Source: Akkermansia muciniphila (GTDB lineage Bacteria > Pseudomonadota > Gammaproteobacteria > Burkholderiales > Burkholderiaceae_C). Taken from it: a DNA stretch of 8,919 nucleotides. Below the pieces are notes generated by a model. It made no database searches. It had not been told where the DNA came from and saw nothing but the letters and a program-made list of their open reading frames with translations. Position numbers and translations under genes: made by a program. Below are positions 1 through 5,209 of this stretch, piece after piece (within the stretch, counting starts at the first letter, position 1; each line of letters begins with the position of its first letter). The stretch is taken from NCBI GenBank assembly GCA_943327015.2, contig CALPVM020000074.1, positions 1 through 8,919 on the forward strand, given 5' to 3'.

Positions 1-324
1 GTGAACAAAGACATTGAAACCCTGCGTGCCGCAGGCCAGGTAGGTGCATCCCTGCAAGCAGAAGTTGCACTCACCGTAGCTGCAGACGACTACGCCTTGT
101 TGTCCAGCCTAGGGGATGATCTGAAGTTTGTGTTTATCACCTCGGCGGTTACGCTAAAGACGGGAAATGCGTTAGAAATTGCCACCCTGCCATCACAAGC
201 CGCGAAGTGTGAGCGCTGCTGGCACTACCGTGACGATGTAGGTGTAGATAGCAACCACCCCACCATTTGCGGACGCTGCACCAGCAACTTATATGGCGCG
301 GGCGAAGCCCGTGTGTGTGCCTAA
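1..324 (+). CDS. ileS: Isoleucyl-tRNA synthetase, C-terminal fragment (5' end outside window)
   Basis: This is the last 107 codons of cytoplasmic isoleucyl-tRNA synthetase, which charges tRNA-Ile and is normally about 930-960 residues long. The reading frame is open to the left edge, so the GTG at base 1 is an internal Val codon, not a start. The fragment holds the end of the anticodon-binding region, including a 'VGASLQAEV' stretch at residues 14-22. It ends with the C-terminal zinc ribbon: CERCWHY at 70-76 and CGRC at 90-93, giving four Cys ligands (70, 73, 90, 93). The ribbon is complete and the protein ends soon after it, as in bacterial IleS. The TAA stop overlaps the lspA ATG, the usual ileS-lspA arrangement, which suggests translational coupling. 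The identification is firm; the catalytic domain is not visible here. Confidence 0.96.
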   Translation: MNKDIETLRAAGQVGASLQAEVALTVAADDYALLSSLGDDLKFVFITSAVTLKTGNALEIATLPSQAAKCERCWHYRDDVGVDSNHPTICGRCTSNLYGAGEARVCA

Positions 325-833
325 TGGCCAAAGGAAAAACAGCACTCGTCACCGCCAACAACAGCATGCTGCAGTGGCTGGGTTTGGCTTTTATTATTTT
401 GCTGGCTGACCAGTTTACCAAGGTGCTGATTGTCGGCTTTTACCAGCATGGCGACAGCACCTATGTCAGCAGTTTTTTTAATGTGGTGCGGGTGCACAAC
501 AGCGGCGCTGCATTTTCGTTTTTGGCAGATGCATCGGGCTGGCAGCGCTGGTTCTTTACCGCCATCGGAGTGATTGCAGCTATTGCGATTGTGTGGATGC
601 TTAAATCGCATGCGGGTCAAAAACTGTTCAGTTTTGCACTCGCGTGTATTTTGGGCGGAGCCATCGGCAATGTCATTGACAGGGTGTTGTACGGCTACGT
701 GGTTGACTTTTTAGACTTCCACTGGCGTGGCATGCACTTTCCGGCGTTTAACATTGCGGACAGCGCCATCACAATAGGCGCTGCCTGCCTGATTTTGGAT
801 GAGCTAATAAGGGTGCGTAGAACGGGCAAATAG
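324..833 (+). CDS. lspA: Lipoprotein signal peptidase (signal peptidase II)
   Basis: This inner-membrane aspartic protease removes the signal peptide from diacylglyceryl-modified prolipoproteins. The protein is 169 residues, normal for the family, with four hydrophobic segments at about 17-38, 74-93, 101-118 and 143-160. Family signatures are visible: D29-Q30 in the first membrane segment, FFNVVRVHNSGAAFSF at 51-66, GNVIDR at 115-120, VVDFLDF at 126-132 and FNIADS at 142-147. D128 and D146 are the likely catalytic pair; N116, D119, R120 and N143 are also conserved. I chose the ATG at 324 because it overlaps the ileS stop (TAATG) and gives the standard N-terminus; a longer in-frame start at 267 would lie inside ileS. 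No strong Shine-Dalgarno is visible, consistent with coupling to ileS. It ends 3 bases before the convergent outer-membrane gene. Confidence 0.97.
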   Translation: MAKGKTALVTANNSMLQWLGLAFIILLADQFTKVLIVGFYQHGDSTYVSSFFNVVRVHNSGAAFSFLADASGWQRWFFTAIGVIAAIAIVWMLKSHAGQKLFSFALACILGGAIGNVIDRVLYGYVVDFLDFHWRGMHFPAFNIADSAITIGAACLILDELIRVRRTGK

Positions 834-836
834 CCG

Positions 837-1688
837 TTAAAAACGAGCGCCGAACACCACTAAAAGCTCTTCGTAGCTAAAACGGTGCGCGGCCTTATCG
901 CCTTTTGAGCTGGTTAGCACGTCGGGCAGATTAACCAAACCGGCTTTGTATGCAGAACGCACAAAGAAGTCTTTGCAAAAGTCTACCTCTAGGCCAGCAC
1001 CCACGCCGGCGCTATAGCCCGCGAAGTGGAATTCATCATTACGCACGCGTCCTAGAAAATTGAGCGTTACGTTGCTTTTAGGTAGAGCCACTCCTACGCC
1101 CGCCAAAGCAAACACCCGAGACTTAACACCGGGCCCGAACCACTGTACCGGTCGCTGTTTTTCCAGCTCAATACTGATGATGTTCAGGCCATCGGTGTGT
1201 TCAAAATTCAAAAAGTCAGTGGTTAATTTTTTGTCGCCATTCCAAGTTTGCCCTGGAGAATAACCCTGCATGTGCACCACCTGATCAGCACTCATCACAT
1301 ACTTCATGTGATCCAAGTTAAGAGCTATGGCGGTATCTGCATCGTATTGGTAAGCAATACGAAAATTGGTTTGTGGAATGGTAATGTTTGCCGGGTTCAG
1401 GTAGGTGTCCACAAAGCTTTGTACACCCAAATCCATATGGATATCCGTAGCAGCCACGTTTTTTAACGTGAAATCGTGGTCTGCACCCCAAAAGTGGATG
1501 TCGCTGTTGGAGTAGGTGGATCGGTTCCACCCCCAATACACCGACCACTTTTTGGCGGATTCCAAGTCTTTTTGTTCTGCAGTTTTTTCAGGTGGCGCTT
1601 CAGATTGCGCTATTACACCAGAGCAAGCCATCGACAGCATTAGAGAAATCGCAAGGGATGGAAATAGAGATAATGACTTATTTTGCAT
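837..1688 (-). CDS. Putative outer-membrane beta-barrel protein of unknown function
   Basis: This 283-residue protein has a clear Sec signal peptide: K4, a hydrophobic core at about 8-26, and a probable signal peptidase I cut after A27 (VIA|QS). C22 lies in the hydrophobic stretch, but its context (SMAC) is a poor lipobox. A short charged linker (29-47) follows. The rest alternates polar and hydrophobic residues rich in Gly and aromatics and ends in Phe (GARF), the usual last residue of BamA-assembled barrels. The stretch GWNRSTYSNSDIHF at 53-66, followed by the DHMKYVM motif at 126-132, resembles a hypothetical outer-membrane family I recall from Bacteroidetes and some Proteobacteria; no function is known to me. 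Its start codon lies inside a long dyad (1685-1714), and no Shine-Dalgarno is correctly spaced. In-frame translation upstream hits a stop at 1701-1703, so this start is the only one that keeps the signal peptide. It may be co-transcribed with the DUF808 gene 66 bases upstream. Confidence 0.8.
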   Translation of the reverse strand: MQNKSLSLFPSLAISLMLSMACSGVIAQSEAPPEKTAEQKDLESAKKWSVYWGWNRSTYSNSDIHFWGADHDFTLKNVAATDIHMDLGVQSFVDTYLNPANITIPQTNFRIAYQYDADTAIALNLDHMKYVMSADQVVHMQGYSPGQTWNGDKKLTTDFLNFEHTDGLNIISIELEKQRPVQWFGPGVKSRVFALAGVGVALPKSNVTLNFLGRVRNDEFHFAGYSAGVGAGLEVDFCKDFFVRSAYKAGLVNLPDVLTSSKGDKAAHRFSYEELLVVFGARF

Positions 1689-1714
1689 AGGGTCATGATT
1701 TTATGCCCCTATGC
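1685..1714. repeat. Inverted repeat over the outer-membrane gene's start codon
   Basis: GCATAGGG at 1685-1692 is matched exactly by its reverse complement CCCTATGC at 1707-1714. The symmetry extends inward: CAT at 1694-1696 pairs with ATG at 1703-1705 after one mismatched pair. The total is 11 paired positions around a centre at 1699.5. The minus-strand gene's ATG (1688-1686) lies in one arm. In the mRNA the hairpin would bury the AUG and the only AGGGG nearby. There is no T-run after it in either direction, so it is not a standard intrinsic terminator. It could be a DNA operator or an mRNA structure that controls translation; the sequence cannot tell these apart. Confidence 0.6.
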
Positions 1715-1754
1715 TCATTATTCCGGATGAACCTGTAATTTAATTTACCAACAT

Positions 1755-2699
1755 TTAGCCACGCAGCCGCTTTACTGCCATCACAACAGCCAAAACCAGT
1801 GCTCCGGCAACTATACCGGTGACCGCATCAGCCAGTAGCGGTACCAACACTGGCACTACGGCAGCAGCCATGCCCACTGCTTCAGGGGCAGTCCATGGTG
1901 CTACAAATGCTTGAACTGCATGGTGCAGCCACGGCCAGCCATGCACCAAAATACCACCACCCACCAAAAACATGGCCGCTGTACCCACCACAGAAAGCGT
2001 TTTCATTAACACCGGAGAAACCCGCAACAAAGCAAGCCCTAACTGGTGCTGCAGTTGAACCCATAGCCCCGTGCCAGTGCGGCGTGTCAGGTGTAAGCCG
2101 GCATCGTCCATTTTTACAATGCCTGCAACCAAGCCATACACACCCACTGTCATGATGATTGCAATGCCTGAAAGCACACTCAGCTGGGTTAACCAAGGGC
2201 TGTTTTGTACGGTTCCCAGAGTGATGGCAATGATCTCTGCCGACAAAATAAAGTCGGTGCGTACAGCACCCTTGATCTTTTCTTTTTCCAGCTCCACCAT
2301 ATCCACTGCAGGGTCGAGCATGGCATCCATCAGCTCTTTTTCGTGGGCTGCGTCTTCTTCGCGGCTGTGCATGTATTTGTGTGCCAGTTTTTCAAAGCCC
2401 TCAAAGCAAAGGTAGGCGCCACCAATCATCAATAAGGGAGTAACCAGCCAAGGCATTATAAAACTGATAAGTAAGGCAGACGGCACGAGGATTAGCTTGT
2501 TAATAAACGACCCTTTAAACACCGCCCACACCACTGGAATTTCACGATTGGCGCTCACACCTGTGACTTGCTGTGCGTTCAGCGCCAGGTCATCACCCAA
2601 AACACCCGCTGTTTTTTTGGCGGCCACTTTGGTGAGAATTGCAACATCGTCCAAAACAGTGGCAATGTCGTCCAACAAAGCAAAAAGACTACTGGCCAT
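1755..2699 (-). CDS. DUF808 family (YedI-like) inner-membrane protein
   Basis: This 314-residue multi-spanning membrane protein matches the DUF808 family, whose E. coli member is YedI. The match rests on the N-terminal signature MASSLFALLDDIATVLDDVA, on FEGFEKLAHK at about 99-108, and on length. Hydrophobic stretches lie at about 68-100, 171-196, 232-254 and 274-310. A charged, Glu/Lys-rich loop sits at about 113-146. The biochemical function of the family is unknown. Two in-frame starts compete: ATG at 2705 and ATG at 2699. The GAGAGG at 2714-2709 is only 3 bases from the first and 9 from the second, and the second gives the family's usual MASS start, so I chose 2699. The gene is divergent from the SRPBCC gene across about 140 bases and lies upstream of the outer-membrane gene on the same strand, with a 66-base gap. 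Confidence 0.9.
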   Translation of the reverse strand: MASSLFALLDDIATVLDDVAILTKVAAKKTAGVLGDDLALNAQQVTGVSANREIPVVWAVFKGSFINKLILVPSALLISFIMPWLVTPLLMIGGAYLCFEGFEKLAHKYMHSREEDAAHEKELMDAMLDPAVDMVELEKEKIKGAVRTDFILSAEIIAITLGTVQNSPWLTQLSVLSGIAIIMTVGVYGLVAGIVKMDDAGLHLTRRTGTGLWVQLQHQLGLALLRVSPVLMKTLSVVGTAAMFLVGGGILVHGWPWLHHAVQAFVAPWTAPEAVGMAAAVVPVLVPLLADAVTGIVAGALVLAVVMAVKRLRG

Positions 2700-2708
2700 A
2701 TACATCTA

Positions 2709-2714
2709 CCTCTC
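2709..2714 (-). promoter_or_regulatory. Shine-Dalgarno site of the DUF808 gene
   Basis: Read on the minus strand this is GAGAGG, followed by TAG-ATG-TAT-ATG. It is 3 bases from the first ATG and 9 from the second. That spacing favours the second ATG (2699-2697) and decides the start. Confidence 0.7.
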
Positions 2715-2793
2715 AAATAAAACATCTATTTTGACAGTGAATAGGTACAAAAAAACGAAAAGATGGGTAGCTAAAGTGTTAAGTGGGTTTCTA

Positions 2794-2822
2794 TTGCAGT
2801 AACATAGACAGGTGTTTATACA
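2794..2822 (+). promoter_or_regulatory. Candidate sigma-70 promoter for the SRPBCC gene
   Basis: TTGCAG at 2794-2799 (-35-like) is separated by exactly 17 bases from TATACA at 2817-2822 (-10-like). Transcription would begin near 2829, leaving a leader of about 15 bases that holds the Shine-Dalgarno. The hexamers are only moderate matches to consensus, so this is an inference from spacing and position. No comparably good promoter was seen for the divergent DUF808 gene in the same gap. Confidence 0.45.
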
Positions 2823-2830
2823 AATTTTCA

Positions 2831-2836
2831 GAGGAG
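2831..2836 (+). promoter_or_regulatory. Shine-Dalgarno site of the SRPBCC gene
   Basis: GAGGAG lies 7 bases before the ATG at 2844. It is the strongest ribosome binding site in the window. It supports efficient translation and fixes the start of this gene. Confidence 0.85.
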
Positions 2837-2843
2837 TTTTTGC

Positions 2844-3314
2844 ATGGCAGTTAATATCGTGTGTGAAATGGACGTTGAATTCACCGTCAAAGCACCCTAC
2901 AAAAAAGTTTTTGATACTCTGTCCGACGTCCCCGGTTCTGCTGTTCACTACCCCAAGGTAGATAAGCTTGTCGATGAAGGCGATGGTGTTTTCCGCTGGG
3001 AAATGGAAAAAATCGGCGTGGGCTCATTCTTCTTGCAAACCGTATATGCCTCCAAATACGTCAGCAACCCCGCAACCGGCATCATTACCTGGACTCCGGT
3101 TAAAGGCGTTGGCAACTCACTGGTTAATGGCAACTGGAAAATAAAAGACAACAAAAAAAGCACGACCATTGCCATGTCTGTGCATGGTGACTTCTCTATT
3201 CCCGCTCCCGGCCTCATGAAAATGGTGCTTACCCCCTTGGTAAAATCCGAGTTTGACAAAATGACAAAAATTTATTTGGCAAACCTGACTAAGTTCTTCG
3301 GTGGAGAAGCCTGA
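2844..3314 (+). CDS. SRPBCC (START/polyketide cyclase-like) fold protein
   Basis: This is a 156-residue soluble protein with no signal peptide or membrane segment. The pattern fits the SRPBCC helix-grip fold. An opening strand (IVCEMDVEFTVKAP, 5-18) leads into a helix and loop (KKVFDTLSDVPGSAVHYPKV, 20-39), the usual place of 'vfa.lsDv...p.w.p.v'. Antiparallel strands follow (49-115), then a long C-terminal helix (121-152) that normally closes a hydrophobic cavity. Members of this superfamily bind lipids, polyketides or quinones, or act as cyclases or transport proteins; nothing in this sequence identifies the ligand. The gene looks like its own transcription unit: a candidate promoter and strong Shine-Dalgarno upstream, and an intrinsic terminator about 30 bases after the stop. 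It sits beside a ketoacyl synthase gene, so a lipid-like ligand is plausible, but that is inference. Fold assignment is fairly sure, function unknown. Confidence 0.82.
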   Translation: MAVNIVCEMDVEFTVKAPYKKVFDTLSDVPGSAVHYPKVDKLVDEGDGVFRWEMEKIGVGSFFLQTVYASKYVSNPATGIITWTPVKGVGNSLVNGNWKIKDNKKSTTIAMSVHGDFSIPAPGLMKMVLTPLVKSEFDKMTKIYLANLTKFFGGEA

Positions 3315-3344
3315 TACAGGTTTTAATTAACCAGCTAAGTATCA

Positions 3345-3379
3345 CCCGCTGCGGCCAAAGCGCAACAGCGGGTTTTTTT
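3345..3379 (+). terminator. Rho-independent terminator after the SRPBCC gene
   Basis: CCCGCTG at 3345-3351 pairs with CAGCGGG at 3366-3372 as a perfect GC-rich 7-bp stem. The loop is 14 bases, and seven T residues follow at 3373-3379. It lies 30 bases after the SRPBCC stop codon. The T-run ends only 17 bases before the next gene's ATG at 3397. Confidence 0.88.
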
Positions 3380-3396
3380 ATGGAATATGTTTTAGC

Positions 3397-4518
3397 ATGC
3401 ATCGTGTAGCCATCAGCAGCACTGGTCTTTTTATACCGCCAGAAACCATTAGCAATGAGGAGTTGGTAGCCGCCTACAATGCCTATGCTCAGCACGAAAA
3501 CCAAGTGCATGCCGCCGACATTGCTGCTGGTACATTTACCGCCCTAACTGAGTCGAGTGTTGCTTTTATTGAAAAGGCCTCCGGTATCAAACACCGCTAT
3601 GTTATCAATAAGTCTGGCGTTCTCGACCCCGCGCGCATGCGCCCGCATATTCCAGCACGGCCAGATGGACAATTGTCACTCATGGCAGAAATTGCGGTAG
3701 ATGCAGCGCAACAGGCTTTAACAGCGTCAGGAAAAACTGCCGCAGATATAGATGGTGTTATTTGCGCTGCAGCCAATATGCAGCGCGCTTATCCAGCCAT
3801 TGCCATAGAAATCCAAACAGCGCTGGGCATTAACGGCTATGCCTTTGACATGAACGTAGCCTGCTCTTCTGCCACCTTTGCCATAGAGCAGGCGGTGAAT
3901 GCTGTACGTTGCGGTTCAGCGCGCGCCGTATTGGTAGTTAACCCCGAAATTACTTCGGCGCATCTGGCTTGGAAAGACCGGGATTGCCACTTTATTTTTG
4001 GCGATGTGTGCACAGCGCTGCTCATTGAACGGCTTGACCTTGCCCCCGCCGGAGCTTTTGAGATTTTGGGAACTAAACTGCTCAGCCAATTTTCCAGCAA
4101 CATCCGCAACAACTCCGGTTTTTTAGCGCGTAGTGAAGACCGCAACCCAGAAGCACGTGACCTGCTTTTCAAGCAGGAAGGCCGCAAAGTGTTCAAAGAG
4201 GTTTGCCCACTAGCAGCGGAACACATTACCAGCCATTTAAATGCAATGCAGCTAAAACCGTCGGATGTTCGTCGCTTCTGGCTGCATCAGGCTAATTTAT
4301 CAATGAATCAGCTCATTAGCCGTAAACTGCTAGGGCGTGAAGCCACCCTGAACGAAGCCCCGGTTATTTTGGACGAGTTTGCCAACACTGCTTCTGCCGG
4401 TTCTATTATTGCGTTTCACCGCCACCAGGCCGATATTCAAACCGGCGAGGTGGGTGTCATTTGCTCATTTGGTGCAGGTTACTCAATAGGCAGCGTCATC
4501 GTAAAACGGCTGCCCTAG
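3397..4518 (+). CDS. 3-oxoacyl-ACP synthase III-like (KAS III/FabH-like) condensing enzyme
   Basis: This 373-residue thiolase-fold enzyme is of the type that condenses an acyl-CoA primer with malonyl-ACP. The FabH catalytic triad is visible: C156 in DMNVACSS (151-158), H297 in LHQAN (296-300) and N330 in FANTASAG (328-335). GAGYSIGS near the C-terminus is the usual closing glycine loop. It is about 55 residues longer than E. coli FabH, with extra sequence near 30-52 and 237-255. The FabH CoA-contact segment is altered: the W-x-x-x-R-T region appears as FIEKAS at 57-62, and the residue equivalent to the F87 gate appears to be Y132. It resembles the P. aeruginosa PA3286 type, reported to feed medium-chain acyl-CoA into fatty acid synthesis, rather than the housekeeping FabH; this is from memory. 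The ATG matches the family N-terminus (SSTGLFIPPETISNEELV), yet has no Shine-Dalgarno. It ends 5 bases from the convergent GNAT gene. Confidence 0.9.
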   Translation: MHRVAISSTGLFIPPETISNEELVAAYNAYAQHENQVHAADIAAGTFTALTESSVAFIEKASGIKHRYVINKSGVLDPARMRPHIPARPDGQLSLMAEIAVDAAQQALTASGKTAADIDGVICAAANMQRAYPAIAIEIQTALGINGYAFDMNVACSSATFAIEQAVNAVRCGSARAVLVVNPEITSAHLAWKDRDCHFIFGDVCTALLIERLDLAPAGAFEILGTKLLSQFSSNIRNNSGFLARSEDRNPEARDLLFKQEGRKVFKEVCPLAAEHITSHLNAMQLKPSDVRRFWLHQANLSMNQLISRKLLGREATLNEAPVILDEFANTASAGSIIAFHRHQADIQTGEVGVICSFGAGYSIGSVIVKRLP

Positions 4519-4523
4519 CCGCG

Positions 4524-5051
4524 TTAAGCCAGCATTCGTTTCAAACGGATTTCCTCAATTTTGACATTACCCATAGGCACGGTTTTGGCACTGGCCATGT
4601 CGCGCTTGAAACCGGCCAACTCATGAAAGCGCAAGGCGCGCTCATTAGCCAGCGGCACCCATACGCTGACATGGGTACAGCCCTCTTCTTGCAGACCTTC
4701 GCGCGCTGCATCCCACAACGCCAGGCCTACACCTTTTGACCAATGGCTGGGTGTAGCATAAATAGCCCAAATTTCACCCATGGTAGGAGGAGTGCCCTTG
4801 TCGCGGCAACGATCAAAACCCACGAAGCCTACAATTTTGTCATCATCCAAAGCCACTTGTACCTGGGGTTCGCTGTATTCAATGGCTTCACGCCAGAACG
4901 CCTGGCTTTTTTGCACAGGAATTGCGGGTATTTGCTCCTCACCAACAAGCGATTTAAAAGCTTCGCGAAAAGTAGAAACATGGAGCTCAGCGATGTTTTT
5001 TGCGTCACGCAATGTAGCCGGACGAATGGTAAAAGTAGTCGTGCTGGTCAT
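4524..5051 (-). CDS. GNAT family N-acetyltransferase
   Basis: This 175-residue protein has the single-domain GCN5-related acetyltransferase layout. It opens with FTIRPATLRDAKNIAELH (7-24), the first strand and helix. A central strand (QVALDDDKIVGFVGFD, 65-80) follows. Motif A lies at 94-113 (IWAIYATPSHWSKGVGLALW), where G107 and G109 fit the acetyl-CoA pyrophosphate loop Q/R-x-x-G-x-G/A, although the first position is W104 rather than Q or R. Motif B is NERALRFHELAGFK at 136-149. It would transfer an acetyl group from acetyl-CoA to an amine; the substrate cannot be read from sequence. The ATG at 5051 gives the standard N-terminus, but no Shine-Dalgarno precedes it. It is convergent with the KAS III gene and divergent from the acyl-CoA synthetase across a 158-base gap. 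Confidence 0.92.
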   Translation of the reverse strand: MTSTTTFTIRPATLRDAKNIAELHVSTFREAFKSLVGEEQIPAIPVQKSQAFWREAIEYSEPQVQVALDDDKIVGFVGFDRCRDKGTPPTMGEIWAIYATPSHWSKGVGLALWDAAREGLQEEGCTHVSVWVPLANERALRFHELAGFKRDMASAKTVPMGNVKIEEIRLKRMLA

Positions 5052-5134
5052 ATCAAAGAATTTTTATAGCAATTTTAAAAACGAGGACGAATTGTGACCG
5101 GAAAATGGCATTTTTTTTCACTGTTAATCATGTT

Positions 5135-5149
5135 TTGACTTAGGGTCAA
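5135..5149. promoter_or_regulatory. Putative operator: perfect TTGAC-N5-GTCAA dyad
   Basis: TTGAC at 5135-5139 and GTCAA at 5145-5149 form a perfect inverted repeat with a 5-base spacer, in the gap between the divergent GNAT and acyl-CoA synthetase genes. Each arm also looks like a -35 element (TTGACT on plus, TTGACC on minus). On the minus strand TTGACC is followed 17 bases later by TAACAG, a weak -10. A regulator bound here could block both directions. The half-sites recall FNR-type sites (TTGAT-N4-ATCAA), but base and spacing differ, so I do not assign a protein. Confidence 0.4.
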
Positions 5150-5209
5150 CACTATTGCACTTTTCCAAACTTTGCATACAGAATGTGATCTAGTAACAAA
5201 GATAACCTT

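Noticed and set aside
267..323. A longer lspA reading frame starting at ATG 267
   Set aside because: The extra 19 residues would overlap the ileS zinc ribbon and do not fit LspA N-termini. The ATG at 324 overlaps the ileS stop and gives the normal length.
1622..1630. C22 of the outer-membrane protein as a lipoprotein attachment cysteine
   Set aside because: The residues before it (Ser-Met-Ala) are a poor lipobox, and a good signal peptidase I site (VIA|QS) follows. A C-terminal Phe barrel is the better reading.
2732..2737. TTGACA hexamer between the DUF808 and SRPBCC genes as a plus-strand -35 element
   Set aside because: No reasonable -10 lies 16-18 bases downstream, and it would leave a leader of about 80 bases. 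The TTGCAG/TATACA pair at 2794-2822 fits better.
3628..3645. GCGCATGCGC palindrome inside the KAS III gene
   Set aside because: It lies within well-supported coding sequence (encoding ARMR) with no sign of a second role, so it is likely coincidental.
5184..5198. TGTGA followed by AACAA, resembling a CRP/Vfr site upstream of the acyl-CoA synthetase gene
   Set aside because: Only the first half-site matches; the second half lacks TCACA, so it is probably chance.
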